Shown piece after piece: positions 51,405 to 61,211 of a DNA stretch of 64,000 nt; position 1 is the first letter of the stretch; every line of letters begins with the position of its first letter. A program made the translations under genes and the position numbers. The notes below the pieces were generated by a model that saw nothing but the letters and a program-made list of their open reading frames with translations, was not told the DNA's origin and did no database searches. The DNA comes from Streptomyces marianii. GTDB taxonomy: Bacteria; Actinomycetota; Actinomycetes; Streptomycetales; Streptomycetaceae. The stretch lies in contig NZ_VAWE01000001.1 in NCBI RefSeq assembly GCF_005795905.1, positions 3,952,001 to 4,016,000 on the forward strand. Reading direction: 5' to 3'.

Positions 51405-52144
51405 CGCGGACCCGGCGGACCGGCGCCCCCGCGGACGGCCGGGCACCACAAACCCACGACGAACGGGCGTACTGGCGGGGCCGACCGGCACCGGAGGCGT
51501 CCCCACCTCGGCCGGTTCGGTGCTCGCCGCGGCCCTCGCGGTGTTCGCGGCGGTGCCGCCGGTGACGACCCGGGGCTGCTCTTCGGCATCGGGTCCTGCC
51601 CGGAGACGTTCCTCGTCCGTGCGGCCCCGGCGCCCTGCCTCGCCCCGGACCTCGGCCGCCGGTTCCGGTGGCCCAGCCGCCTCTTCCGGGGGATCGACGG
51701 GCGGCCCGGGCCGCCCCGGCCGGGCGGGGACCGGGCGCGCCCCCGTCCGGACTCCGTGGCGGTCCGGCCGGGCCGGCCGGACCGCCACGGAGTCCGGATG
51801 CGGCGCCCCTTGCCGGACCTCGGTCACCCGGCCGGACTCCCGTGGGGTGACGCGGCCCTCGGCCCGTCCCGAGGGCCGTGGTCACCAGCGCCGGCCGCGG
51901 CAGCCCCCTCCTCCCGGCACCTGCACCTCCGGTCGCCCCAGCCGGCGGTCGCCCCAGCCGGCGGTCCGCCTCCCCACCGGTCCGCTTCCCCACCGGTCCG
52001 CCCCCCTGGCCGTGCTCACCCTCGTCGGTCGCGCTCACCACCGGCCGTTCGTAACCTTATGAGGTACTTTGTCGCTTATGCGGCCGACAAGCGTGCTCCG
52101 GCACCGACGGCCGGCGAGTGCGCAGACGAGGATCGAGAGCCGAC
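51405..52144. other. Intergenic region of 740 bp before the pst operon
   Basis: No credible gene; all frames are Arg/Pro/Gly-rich. It holds the hairpin at 51749-51795, two copies of the peptide-like DNA CGCCCCAGCCGGCGGTC (51944 and 51958), and an AT-richer stretch GTTCGTAACCTTATGAGGTA (52049) that is likely the pst promoter region. A clear PHO box pair (GTTCACC repeats) is not seen. Confidence 0.5.
51749..51795. terminator. 21-bp perfect hairpin in the pre-pst gap
   Basis: GGACTCCGTGGCGGTCCGGCC and GGCCGGACCGCCACGGAGTCC are exact inverted repeats around GGGCC. It is 345 bp after the nearest upstream gene, which is far for its terminator. Confidence 0.6.
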
Positions 52145-53122
52145 GTGAACATCCCCCGTTCCCCTCGCCGGGCCACGGCGCGCCTGACCCTGGCCGCCGC
52201 CGTCGTCGTGGCCGCGGGCGCCTGCGGAGGTGCCGACGCCGGCTCCGGGGACGGCGGGGACGGGGAGCTCTCCGGCACGATCCGGGTGGACGGCTCCAGC
52301 ACGGTGGCCCCGCTCTCCACGGCGGCGGCCCAGCTCTTCCAGCAACGCAACCCCGGCGTGCGGATCACGGTCGGCACGTCCGGCACCGGCGGCGGGTTCG
52401 AGAAGTTCTGCAACGGCGAGACGGACATCGCCGACGCCTCACGGCGCATCACCGCCGAGGAGCAGGCCCGGTGCGCTGAGAAGGGCGTGAAGTACGAGGA
52501 GTTGCGGATCGCCAACGACGGCATGTCCGTCGTGGTGAACAAGGACAACGACTTCACCGACTGCCTCACCGTCGAACAGCTGAGGAAGATCTGGGAACCC
52601 GGCTCCCGGGTCGACAACTGGAACCAGGTCGACCCGGACTTCCCGGACGTCGAACTGGAGCTGTTCGGCCCCGGTACCGACTCCGGCACCTTCGACTACT
52701 TCACCCAGGCCGTCAACGGCGAGGAGGGCCGGTCCCGCACCGACTACTCCCCCAGCGAGGACGACAACGTCACCGTGCAGGGCGTCTCCGGCTCCAAGGG
52801 CGGCCTGGGCTACTTCGGGCTGTCGTACTACGAGGAGAACAAGGACAGGCTCAAGCTCCTCAAGATCGACGGGGGGAACGGCTGTGTCGCGCCGACGCAG
52901 ACCACCGTCCAGAACGGCACCTACCGGCCCCTGTCGCGCCCCCTGCTCATCTATCCGAACGCCGCCGCACTCGACCGGAGGGACGTCGAGGCGTTCGTCG
53001 AGTACTACGTCGAGAACAGCGCCGACATCGCCAGGGCCGCCCAGTTCGTCCCGCTCGGCTCCCGCCAGGAGGACGAACTGCGGCAGGACCTGACGAGGCT
53101 GCGCGAACGGCACGCGCCATGA
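52145..53122 (+). CDS. pstS: Phosphate-binding lipoprotein PstS
   Basis: 325 residues, GTG at 52145. The lipoprotein signal (TLAAAVVVAAGACGG) has its Cys at residue 27. Phosphate-binding loops are VDGSSTVAPLSTAAAQLF, VGTSGTGGGFEKFCNGETDI and FGPGTDSGTFDYFTQAVNGE. It captures phosphate outside the membrane and passes it to PstCA. First gene of pstSCAB; its stop overlaps pstC (ATGA). Confidence 0.96.
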   Translation: MNIPRSPRRATARLTLAAAVVVAAGACGGADAGSGDGGDGELSGTIRVDGSSTVAPLSTAAAQLFQQRNPGVRITVGTSGTGGGFEKFCNGETDIADASRRITAEEQARCAEKGVKYEELRIANDGMSVVVNKDNDFTDCLTVEQLRKIWEPGSRVDNWNQVDPDFPDVELELFGPGTDSGTFDYFTQAVNGEEGRSRTDYSPSEDDNVTVQGVSGSKGGLGYFGLSYYEENKDRLKLLKIDGGNGCVAPTQTTVQNGTYRPLSRPLLIYPNAAALDRRDVEAFVEYYVENSADIARAAQFVPLGSRQEDELRQDLTRLRERHAP

Positions 53123-54069
53123 CCCCGCGGGCAGTGCGCCGACGGGCCGCTCCGGGAAGTCCCGGCTTCCTGAAGCGGTCGCAGCCGCGCTGGACCGAGC
53201 GGTCGGTCAAGGTCCTGCTCGTGGCCGCCGCACTGGTCTCGGTGCTGACCACGGTCGGCATCGTCGTCGCCCTGATCCCGCCGGTCGTGGAGTTCTTCGG
53301 CAAGGTGGACTTCGGGGAGTTCATCACCGGCACCGACTGGTCACCTCTGTTCGAACCGCCGCACTTCGGTGTCCTGCCGCTGGTGACGGCCACCCTGGTG
53401 GTCACGGTCATCGCGCTGTTCGTGGCCGTCCCGCTCGGTCTCGGCGCGGCCGTCTATCTGAGCGAGTACGCGGGTCACCGCGTCCGCGGAATCTTCAAGC
53501 CGGTGCTGGAGGTCCTCGCCGGCATCCCGACGGTGGTCTACGGCTTCTTCGCACTCAAGGCGATCACCCCGGCGCTCCAGCGGTTCTGGCCCGGGGACGA
53601 CCCGCCGGAGGTCTTCAACGCCCTCTCGGCGGGGTTCGTCATGGGCATCATGATCATCCCTACGATCGCGTCGCTGGCCGAGGACTCCATGGCCGCCGTG
53701 CCCCGCTCGCTGCGCGACGGCGCCTACGCCCTCGGCTCGTCGCGGATGCAGGTCTCCACCAGGGTCGTGTTCCCGGCGGCCCTGTCCGGCATCGTCGCCG
53801 CCGTCGTCCTCGGAGTCTCCCGCGCCATCGGGGAGACGATGATCGTGGCGATCGCGGCCGGCGGACGTCCGAACCTCACCTTCAACCCGCTCGAGGGCAT
53901 GCAGACGATGACCGCGTTCATCGCCGCGGCCGGCATCGGCGACCTGCCCACCGGGTCCACCGGCTACCAGACGATCTTCGCCGTCGGCCTGCTGCTCTTC
54001 GCCATCACGCTGGTGATGAACCTGATCAGCATCCGCCTGGTGCGCCGCTACCGCGAGGTGTACGAATGA
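53119..54069 (+). CDS. pstC: Phosphate ABC transporter permease PstC
   Basis: 316 residues. Six transmembrane helices and the permease loop typical of the family: ALGSSRMQVSTRVVFPAALS, GIVAAVVLGVSRAIGETMIV. LEVLAGIPTVVYGFFALKAI in the middle is a PstC hallmark. ATGA overlaps on both sides give a coupled operon. Confidence 0.96.
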   Translation: MTPRAVRRRAAPGSPGFLKRSQPRWTERSVKVLLVAAALVSVLTTVGIVVALIPPVVEFFGKVDFGEFITGTDWSPLFEPPHFGVLPLVTATLVVTVIALFVAVPLGLGAAVYLSEYAGHRVRGIFKPVLEVLAGIPTVVYGFFALKAITPALQRFWPGDDPPEVFNALSAGFVMGIMIIPTIASLAEDSMAAVPRSLRDGAYALGSSRMQVSTRVVFPAALSGIVAAVVLGVSRAIGETMIVAIAAGGRPNLTFNPLEGMQTMTAFIAAAGIGDLPTGSTGYQTIFAVGLLLFAITLVMNLISIRLVRRYREVYE

Positions 54070-54965
54070 TCCCCACCGCGGTCACCTCCGACCCGCCCGA
54101 GGCCCCCCGCCTCAAGGGGCGGGGCACGCCGCTGCGCGAGCAGTTCTTCCGGCTCAGTCTGTGGGCCTCGCTGGCCATCGGAGTGGTGTTCCTGGCCGGC
54201 CTGCTCACATACGTGGTCATCGAGGGCTGGCCCCGGCTGAACTCGAAGCTGTGGACCAACTTCCCGGACATCATCGACCCGTCCAACGCCGGCGCCCAGT
54301 CGGCGATCACGGGCACGATCTGGGTCATCTCCTTCACCGCCCTGTACTGCCTGCCGACCGGCGTGCTCACCGCGATCTACCTGGAGGAGTACGCGGACCG
54401 CGACCGGTGGTGGAACCGGGCGGTCGAGATCAACATCCAGAACCTGGCGGCCGTCCCCTCCATCGTCTACGGCATCCTCGGCCTGGGCGTGATCTCCCGC
54501 GGCCTGGGCTTCGGCCAGACCGTGCTCACCGCCGCGCTCACGCTGTCCCTGCTGGTCCTGCCCATCGTGATCATCTCGTCCCGGGAGGCGATCCGGGCGG
54601 TGCCCCAGTCGATCCGCCAGGCCTCCCTCTCGCTGGGCGCCACCCAGTGGCAGACCATCTGGCGCCAGGTGCTGCCCGCAGCCGTGCCCGGCATGGCGAC
54701 CGGCTCGATCCTCGCGCTGTCCCGCGCCATCGGGGAGGCCGCGCCGCTGCTGCTGCTCGGCGGGCTGACGTTCATCACGTTCAACCCGACCGGTGTGCAC
54801 AGCCAGTTCACGGTGCTGCCGATCCAGATCTTCAACTGGATCAGTCAGTCCCGCGCCGAGTTCACCGCACTCGCCTCCGCCGCGATCGTCGTCCTGCTGG
54901 TGATCCTGCTGGTCATGAACTCGCTGGCGATCTGGCTGCGCAACCACTTCACCCGCAGATGGTGA
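54066..54965 (+). CDS. pstA: Phosphate ABC transporter permease PstA
   Basis: 299 residues. Family hallmarks include LAAVPSIVYGILGLGVISRG, SLGATQWQTIWRQVLPAAVP and GMATGSILALSRAIGEAAPL. Six helices. It forms the channel with PstC. 37 bp separate it from pstB. Confidence 0.96.
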   Translation: MIPTAVTSDPPEAPRLKGRGTPLREQFFRLSLWASLAIGVVFLAGLLTYVVIEGWPRLNSKLWTNFPDIIDPSNAGAQSAITGTIWVISFTALYCLPTGVLTAIYLEEYADRDRWWNRAVEINIQNLAAVPSIVYGILGLGVISRGLGFGQTVLTAALTLSLLVLPIVIISSREAIRAVPQSIRQASLSLGATQWQTIWRQVLPAAVPGMATGSILALSRAIGEAAPLLLLGGLTFITFNPTGVHSQFTVLPIQIFNWISQSRAEFTALASAAIVVLLVILLVMNSLAIWLRNHFTRRW

Positions 54966-55002
54966 CTGCCGTGCCACCGAAGACCCCGTGTGAGGAAGCA
55001 CC

Positions 55003-55854
55003 ATGACCACCCCTCCCGGCCACGGACCCGGCGGCACCAGGCCGCCCCAGCCGACCCGCAGCGTCACCCCGCAACCGTCCGAGACGGTCTTCGAGGTCGG
55101 CGGCCTGTCCGTGTTCTACGGCGACCACGAGGCCGTACGCGACGTCAACATGACCATCGGAGCCCGCCAGATCACGGCGATGATCGGCCCGTCGGGCTGT
55201 GGCAAGTCCACCGTGCTGCGCTGCTTCAACCGCATGAACGACCTGCTGCCGGACGCCCGTGTGGTCGGCAAGGTCCGCTACCACAACGAGGACCTCTACA
55301 GCCGCGAGGTCGACCCCATCGAGGTCCGCCGCCGCATCGGCATGGTCTTCCAGAAGCCCAACCCGTTCCCCAAGTCCATCTACGACAACATCGCCTACGG
55401 CCCCCGGGTCGGCGGCTACAAGGGGAGCCTGGACGACCTGGTGGAGGAGACCCTGACCCACGCGGCGCTGTGGGACGAGGTCAAGAACAAGCTCAAGACC
55501 TCCGCGCTGGCACTCTCCGGCGGACAGCAGCAGCGGCTGTGCATCGCCCGGACCATCGCGGTCGAGCCGGAGGTGATCCTGATGGACGAGCCGTGCTCCT
55601 CCCTGGACCCGATCGCCACGGCCAAGATCGAGGACCTCATGGAGCACCTGGCCCAGGAGTTCACCATCATCGTCGTCACGCACAACATGCAGCAGGCGGC
55701 CCGGGTGTCGGAGCGGACCGCGTTCTTCAGCTCGGAGATCGACCGGGACGGCGTGCGCCACGGCCGGCTGATCGAGTTCGACGAGACGGGCACGCTCTTC
55801 AGCAATCCGTCCGACCAGCGCACGGAGGACTACATCTCCGGCCGCTTCGGCTGA
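55003..55854 (+). CDS. pstB: Phosphate ABC transporter ATPase PstB
   Basis: 283 residues. Walker [21 protein letters not shown], the PstB-specific [20 protein letters not shown], signature [16 protein letters not shown], Walker [17 protein letters not shown] and the H-loop [11 protein letters not shown] are all present. A Gly/Pro-rich N-terminal extension of about 25 residues precedes the core. No phoU follows. Confidence 0.97.
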   Translation: MTTPPGHGPGGTRPPQPTRSVTPQPSETVFEVGGLSVFYGDHEAVRDVNMTIGARQITAMIGPSGCGKSTVLRCFNRMNDLLPDARVVGKVRYHNEDLYSREVDPIEVRRRIGMVFQKPNPFPKSIYDNIAYGPRVGGYKGSLDDLVEETLTHAALWDEVKNKLKTSALALSGGQQQRLCIARTIAVEPEVILMDEPCSSLDPIATAKIEDLMEHLAQEFTIIVVTHNMQQAARVSERTAFFSSEIDRDGVRHGRLIEFDETGTLFSNPSDQRTEDYISGRFG

Positions 55855-56333
55855 GCTCCGGCACGTCGGCGGTCGCGGTGGAGACGGCCGGTACGCGAAT
55901 GCACACGGCGTCGGGCGTCAGGCGTCAGACATCGGGCGTCGGGCGTCGGGCGTCAGACATCAGGCGTCAGACATCAGGCGAGTGTGGCGATGGTCTTCCG
56001 TACCCGGGTGGCCACGGATCTGCGCCCGCCCCCTTTTCCTCCTGGGATCGTCGTCGATCCCGTCCCGGAGTGGGTGACGTCCGGGCGAACATCAGTCGGC
56101 GCCCGGCCGGCCCCGGGTGCGGCCCCGTGCCGGCGGCGGGTCCTCCGGACACCGGGCCGGGCGTTCCGGCCCCCTCTCCGGGGGCGGAGCCCGGCCGGAG
56201 ACGGCGCGTCCGCCGTCCGGGGACGGCGGCTGCACACTCCCCGGCCCCACCGCCCCGAGCCCCCGGACCCGCGTACGGGTGCCCGCCGCGCGCGGGCGGT
56301 ACGTCCGGGCGCGAGCCGGGCACGGATTGCTCC
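55855..56333. other. Intergenic region with short tandem repeats
   Basis: About 480 bp, no credible gene. From 55912 to 55980 short units GGCGTCA, GGCGTCG and GACATC repeat (GGCGTCAGACATCGGGCGTC and variants), a simple-sequence tract. The rest contains only shadow frames. Confidence 0.55.
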
Positions 56334-57104
56334 ATGCCCATGCTCGTCGGAACCTCGGGGTGGCAGTACAAGGACTGGCGCGGCGGCCTCTACCCGCCCG
56401 GGGTGCCGCAGCGGCTGTGGCTGGAGGAGTACGCCCGGCGGTTCGCCACGGTGGAGAACAACAACGCCTTCTACCGCCTCCCCACCCGGGACGTCTTCGC
56501 CTCCTGGCGGGAACGCACGCCCGGGGACTTCGTCATGGCGGTGAAGGCGAGCCGCTATCTGACACATCTGAAGCGGCTGCACGAACCCGGGGAGCCGGTG
56601 GCGCGGCTGCTGGACCGGGCCGAGGCACTCGGCGGCCGACTGGGGCCCGTCCTGCTGCAGCTTCCGCCGAACTTCCGTGAGGACACCGCGGCGCTGGACG
56701 CCTGCCTGCGCTGCTTCCCCCGTCGTGTCCGGGTCGCCGTCGAGCTGCGCCACCCCTCGTGGTGGGACGCCGAGCGGGAACTCCGGACGGTGCTGGAGCG
56801 GCACGGCAGCGCGCTGTGCTGGGCGGACCGGGGGTCACGTCCCGTCACCCCGCTGTGGCGCACGACGGACTGGGGCTATCTGCGTCTCCACGGCGGGCTC
56901 GCCCAGCCCCCGCCGCGCTACGGCCGCCAGGCGATGACGGCCTGGGTACGGCGTCTGACCGGCTGCTGGCGGGACGAGGACGACGTGTACGTGTACTTCA
57001 ACAACGACACGGGAGGCGCTGCCGTCGTGGACGCCGCGCGGTTCGCACGGTCCGCCGCGGCGTCGGGCCGGACCGTGACCCGTACGCCCGACCTCACGGG
57101 CTGA
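56334..57104 (+). CDS. DUF72 family TIM-barrel-like protein
   Basis: 256 residues, ATG 56334. Family marks: LVGTSGWQYKDWRGGLYPPG at the start, FATVENNNAFYRLPTRDVFA, FVMAVKASRYLTHLKRL, LGPVLLQLPPNFREDTAALD and YLRLHGGLAQPPPRYG, DVYVYFNNDTGG. The length and all blocks match. The fold is a TIM barrel of unknown activity, suspected to be metal-dependent. Confidence 0.93.
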   Translation: MPMLVGTSGWQYKDWRGGLYPPGVPQRLWLEEYARRFATVENNNAFYRLPTRDVFASWRERTPGDFVMAVKASRYLTHLKRLHEPGEPVARLLDRAEALGGRLGPVLLQLPPNFREDTAALDACLRCFPRRVRVAVELRHPSWWDAERELRTVLERHGSALCWADRGSRPVTPLWRTTDWGYLRLHGGLAQPPPRYGRQAMTAWVRRLTGCWRDEDDVYVYFNNDTGGAAVVDAARFARSAAASGRTVTRTPDLTG

Positions 57105-57207
57105 CCCGACCGGCCCCGGACCAGCCGGGATGCGTCCCGAAGGCCCGCTGTACAGTGCGAAGGTCGTGCCACGACGACGTGACGAGTTCGATGGGTGGGG
57201 GTCTCTC

Positions 57208-57573
57208 ATGGCGCTGTTCGGAAACGCGCACACGGTCGATCCGGCCAAGGCGCAGCAGGACTACGCACGGCTGCTGGGGCAGGGGGAGCAGGTGCACGCC
57301 GCGTTCCTGCTGATCCGCGACACCATCCTGTTCACCGACCGCCGGCTGCTGCTGGTCGACAAGCAGGGCATCACCGGCAAGAAGGTGGAGTACCACTCCG
57401 TCCCCTACCGCAGCATCACGCACTTCGCGGTGGAGACGGCCGGCACGTTCGACCTGGACGCGGAGTTGAAGATCTGGATATCGGGGAGCGCAGCGCCTGT
57501 CCAGAAGACGTTCACCAAGGGCGTCGACATCTACGAGGTGCAGGCGATCCTCACCCAGTTCGTCACCCGGTAG
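57208..57573 (+). CDS. PH-domain (bPH_3/DUF1696) protein
   Basis: 121 residues from MALFGNAHTV; an upstream in-frame ATG at 57130 lacks homology. ALLIRDTILFTDRRLLLVDK-like core (FLLIRDTILFTDRRLLLVDK), then QGITGKKVEYHSVPYRSITH and KIWISGSAAPVQKTF match bacterial PH domains of the YvbH/DUF1696 type, which form rings. Function unknown. Confidence 0.9.
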   Translation: MALFGNAHTVDPAKAQQDYARLLGQGEQVHAAFLLIRDTILFTDRRLLLVDKQGITGKKVEYHSVPYRSITHFAVETAGTFDLDAELKIWISGSAAPVQKTFTKGVDIYEVQAILTQFVTR

Positions 57574-57586
57574 GCAGGGCCGCGAG

Positions 57587-57642
57587 GGCGCCCCGGCGGT
57601 TCTGACGCTGCCGGTCGTTCGCGTCGGTCCTGCCGGGGCGCC
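57587..57642. terminator. Bidirectional hairpin between PH-domain and phytase genes
   Basis: GGCGCCCCGGC and GCCGGGGCGCC pair over 11 bp around a 34-nt loop that has a smaller internal hairpin. It lies between converging genes. Confidence 0.5.
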
Positions 57643-57679
57643 TGCGGTTCGGGCGGGTCAGGCGGCCGTTCCGTCTCCG

Positions 57680-59008
57680 TCAGCGGCCGACGCGCTCCAT
57701 GACGGTGCCGAGGTCCACGAACTTGAAGCCCGTGGCCTCGCGGTCGCCGTCGCCCGGGGTGTCGTGCCCGTCCTGCACGACGAGCAGGCCCTCCGGGTAC
57801 CTGGCGCCGAGCGGCGCGTTCAGCACGGCCGCGCCGTCGCACTCCTCGGAGCCGTCGAGAGCCGACGAGGCCGCGGTGACGCGGAAGCCGCCCTCGTACT
57901 CGTTGCGGTCGCGCACCTCACGGTCGTACAGGGCGAAGGTGTCGTCGCCCTGGCTCGACGCCAGTACGTATCCGTCGCCGTCGGGCTCGGTGAGCAGGGC
58001 CAGCCCCTCGACGTCGGCGGACAGGTGCTCGCCGCCGAAGCCGGGGTCCGCGCCCGCGACGCACTCCTCGGTCACCTCGTCGTAGACGGCGGGGACGCCG
58101 AACTCCCGGACCTTGTCGACGAGCCGGGGCGTGCCGGTGAGATCGGCCCGGACGCGCCAGATGCCGACGTCCTCCTGGCCCGCGTAGAGCATCCCGTTCG
58201 CCGGGTCGACGACCATGCCCTCGACCTGCGGCGCGTCCCCGGGCTCACCGCACGGCGTCCAGGCGGTGCCGTCGGGCAGGCGGAAGGAGGACGGCAGCTC
58301 CAGGGTGCGCACCGTGGGGTAGGTGACCGTCCCCGAGGAGGTCGGGCGCAGCTCCAGCAGCGCGACCTCAGTGCTCGCACGCCGGCTGACCAGGGCGTAC
58401 GACCGGCCGCCGACCCGGTCGGTCCAGGTGGCGAGGCCGTAGGCGGTCCGCTGGGCGTTGATCTCGTCCTGGTTCCGGGAGAAGACCGGCGGCGCGGCGG
58501 GGTCGGTGACGTCGGTGAGGGGGCCTCCGGGGCGTGCCCGGTCGATGCGGTGGATGCGCAGCCTGTCGTGGCCCCGGTCGGTGGTCACGGCGAGGTCGGC
58601 GCGTCCGGACGGCAGCCGCAGCCCGTGCACGAGGTCCACGTTGTTGAAGCGGCCGGGAGCGTCGCCCGGGCGGGCGGGGCCGGGCGCCGCGATCGACTGA
58701 ACCGGACGGGCGTCGAGGTCGTACACCCGCAGTCCGCCCTCCTTGGCCGTCGCTATCACCAGGCTGCGCCCGGGGTCGGCGGTGTTGCGCCAGATCGCGG
58801 GGTCGTCCGCGTTCGCGTCGCCGCCGGCCTCGTCGTCGTACAGCGTGGGCGCCTCTGCCGCGGGGGTGACGGCCGGCAGGGCGGAGGCGGTGGGTCCGGC
58901 CGGGTGGTCCGGGGACGCCGCGGCGGCCGGGAGGGCGGACGCCACGAGCACCAGGCCCAGTACGGCGGTGGCCTGCCGGAAGAGCCGGAAGGGAAGGGGT
59001 CTGCTCAC
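57680..59008 (-). CDS. Secreted beta-propeller 3-phytase
   Basis: 442 residues. GTG at 59008 is chosen because GGAGGAG lies 6-12 bp upstream and a signal peptide follows (ATAVLGLVLVASALPAAAAS). The propeller shows DANADDPAIWRNTADPGRSL, VIATAKEGGLRVYDLDARPV, RFNNVDLVHGL, GLATWTDRVGGRSYALVSRR, VEGMVVDPANGMLYAGQEDV and GEHLSADVEGLALLTEPDGD, as in calcium-dependent phytases. It frees phosphate from phytate outside the cell, which the nearby PstSCAB can import. Confidence 0.93.
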   Translation of the reverse strand: MSRPLPFRLFRQATAVLGLVLVASALPAAAASPDHPAGPTASALPAVTPAAEAPTLYDDEAGGDANADDPAIWRNTADPGRSLVIATAKEGGLRVYDLDARPVQSIAAPGPARPGDAPGRFNNVDLVHGLRLPSGRADLAVTTDRGHDRLRIHRIDRARPGGPLTDVTDPAAPPVFSRNQDEINAQRTAYGLATWTDRVGGRSYALVSRRASTEVALLELRPTSSGTVTYPTVRTLELPSSFRLPDGTAWTPCGEPGDAPQVEGMVVDPANGMLYAGQEDVGIWRVRADLTGTPRLVDKVREFGVPAVYDEVTEECVAGADPGFGGEHLSADVEGLALLTEPDGDGYVLASSQGDDTFALYDREVRDRNEYEGGFRVTAASSALDGSEECDGAAVLNAPLGARYPEGLLVVQDGHDTPGDGDREATGFKFVDLGTVMERVGR

Positions 59009-59283
59009 GAAGCACTCCTCCATGTCGGGAACATGACGACTTCCCGGTCGAGGGTGGAAGCGGCGGATGACGGCCCGGCGTCCGGGACACGGTGCCCGCG
59101 TGTGCACGCCGTGAACTTGGCCGACCTCCGCCGGGAAGCGCAGTATCGAATGGTGAGGCGCGATCCACCGGCGTGTGCGCCCGACCACCACTTCTCCGCC
59201 TGACCGCGCCGACGGCCCGCCCCGGACACCGCACTCCGGCGGCCCCGGGGACCTGCGGCATCGGCGCAGGAGGTGACACCACC

Positions 59284-59817
59284 ATGAAACTCCCGACCGA
59301 GCGTGCCCGACACTCCGCGGGCCCCGTCGCGGTCGGCGCGGCCGACGCGGGCGTGCTGCTGCTCCGGCTGGCCGTCGGACTGATCCTGGCGGGGCACGGG
59401 GCCCAGAAGCTGTTCGGCTGGTTCGGCGGCCCCGGCCTGGAGACCACGGGCAAGGGCTTCTCGCAGCTCGGCTGGGACCCGGGCGTCTTCTACGCCGGAC
59501 TGGCCGGGGTCTCCGAGTTCCTGGGCGGCCTGGGCCTGGCCATCGGCATGCTCACCCCCCTCGCCGCCGCGGCCTGCATCGGCGTCATGGTCGACGCCAT
59601 GGCGATCGCCCCCGAGATCGACCTGTGGTCCGCCGCCGGCACCGCCTTCGTCTACCCGATGCTCCTCGCCGTCGGCGCGCTCGCCGTCGCCGCGGTGGGA
59701 CCGCTCCGGCTCTCCCTCGACGCGCGTCTCCCGTGGCGGGACGGCGGCTGGCTCCCGGCGGGGTTCGCCCTGGTCCTGGGTGTCGTCGGGGCGTTCATCA
59801 TCCTGGCGCTGAAGTAG
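59284..59817 (+). CDS. DoxX-family membrane protein
   Basis: 177 residues, ATG after CAGGAGG. Four helices: LLLRLAVGLILAGHGAQKLF, FYAGLAGVSEFLGGLGLAIG, AAACIGVMVDAMAIAP and FALVLGVVGAFIILAL. RLAxGxxxxxHGxQKLFGxFGG is the DoxX signature. These proteins are linked to oxidative stress and thiol or quinone metabolism. Single gene. Confidence 0.92.
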   Translation: MKLPTERARHSAGPVAVGAADAGVLLLRLAVGLILAGHGAQKLFGWFGGPGLETTGKGFSQLGWDPGVFYAGLAGVSEFLGGLGLAIGMLTPLAAAACIGVMVDAMAIAPEIDLWSAAGTAFVYPMLLAVGALAVAAVGPLRLSLDARLPWRDGGWLPAGFALVLGVVGAFIILALK

Positions 59818-59937
59818 CCGGGCGGCCACGGTCGGACCGCAGTGATCGCGGCCGCGGCGATCGCGAAATAGTCTGGTCCGTGCCGGGTTCTTCGGAAGTA
59901 CGGCGATCGAGCGACCCCGCCAGACGAGGTGCAGGCG

Positions 59938-61104
59938 ATGTCCGACAGGCGTCCACGCGCGGTACGGGCGGGCAGGTGGCCGCTCCGGGCCTCAGGTCAC
60001 GGCCGGCAGCCGGCCGCCCCCGCCCCCGAGCACTCCATGGACCCGCGGGCGGAGCACGAGTCGCAGGAGCCGGCACCGCTGGAACGCAGCATCGTGGACG
60101 CCGCGCTCTACCGCGGCGGGCGCCGGATGGAGACGCCCGTCTCGCTGGCGGAGATCTACCACCGCCTCCCCGGAGAGCCGGGCACGATGGCCTGGATCGG
60201 GCTGTTCCGGCCCTCCCCCGCCCAGCTGTGGGAGGCGGCGGAGCAGTTCGGGCTGCACGAACTGGCCGTCGAGGACGCGATCGTCGCCCATCAGCGCCCC
60301 AAGCTGGAGCGGTACGGGAAGACGCTCTTCGTCGTGCTGCGCCCGGCCCGGTACCTGGACGAGGCCGAGGAGGTGGACTTCGGCGAGATCCACGTCTTCG
60401 TCGGCCCCGAGTTCGTCCTCACCGTGCGGCACAGCCAGACCCCGGACCTCGCGGTCGTCCGCAGCCGGCTGGAAGCCGACCCGGATCTGCTGGCCCTCGG
60501 CCCCGAGGCGGTGCTGTACGCCATCCTGGACGCGGTCGTCGACGGCTACGCCCCGGTGATCGCGGGCCTCCAGCACGACATCGACGAGATCGAGACCGAG
60601 GTCTTCCGCGGCGACCCGAAGGTATCCCGGCGGATCTACGAGCTGTCCCGCGAGGTCGTCGACTTCCAGCGGGCCACCCGGCCGCTGCTGGCCATCATGA
60701 ACGGGCTCCAGGCCGGCTTCCAGAAGTACGGCACGAACGAGGAGCTCCAGCGCTACCTGCGGGACGTGGCCGACCACGCCACCACCGTCGCCGAGCGGGT
60801 CAACGGCTTCCGGCAGGCACTCGGCGACATCCTCACCGTCAACGCCACGCTCGTCTCACAGGCGCAGAACGAGGAGATGAAGATGCTCGCGGAGGCCGGC
60901 CACGCCCAGAACAACGAGATCAAGAAGATCTCCAGCTGGGCCGCCATCCTCTTCGCGCCCACCCTCATCGGCACCGTGTACGGCATGAATTTCGTCCACA
61001 TGCCCGAGCTCGACTGGCGCTTCGGCTACCCGTTCGCCGTCGCGCTGATGCTGCTGGTGTGCATCAGCCTGTACCTCGTCTTCAAACGCCGCGACTGGCT
61101 CTGA
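59938..61104 (+). CDS. CorA-family Mg2+/Co2+ transporter
   Basis: 388 residues from MSDRRPRAVR; GTG at 59929 is also possible. The basic Pro-rich start precedes the usual CorA core: AVEDAIVAHQRPKLERYGKT, LFVVLRPARYLDEAEEVDFG, FGEIHVFVGPEFVLTVRHSQ. The two C-terminal helices flank the YGMNFVHMPEL filter (GMN). ISSWAAILFAPTLIGTVYG comes just before it. Pentameric cation channel in the membrane. Confidence 0.96.
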   Translation: MSDRRPRAVRAGRWPLRASGHGRQPAAPAPEHSMDPRAEHESQEPAPLERSIVDAALYRGGRRMETPVSLAEIYHRLPGEPGTMAWIGLFRPSPAQLWEAAEQFGLHELAVEDAIVAHQRPKLERYGKTLFVVLRPARYLDEAEEVDFGEIHVFVGPEFVLTVRHSQTPDLAVVRSRLEADPDLLALGPEAVLYAILDAVVDGYAPVIAGLQHDIDEIETEVFRGDPKVSRRIYELSREVVDFQRATRPLLAIMNGLQAGFQKYGTNEELQRYLRDVADHATTVAERVNGFRQALGDILTVNATLVSQAQNEEMKMLAEAGHAQNNEIKKISSWAAILFAPTLIGTVYGMNFVHMPELDWRFGYPFAVALMLLVCISLYLVFKRRDWL

Positions 61105-61211
61105 CCCGGCCGCACCGGCCGCCCGGTGCCCGCCACCGGACCCCGCGACGGCCTTCGCGTCACAATGGGTGGTGAGGACATGCCGTCCACAGCGGTGAGG
61201 CGGGACCGAGG

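Noticed and set aside
57764..59203. Plus-strand 479-residue ORF over the phytase
   Set aside because: Antisense shadow of the beta-propeller gene.
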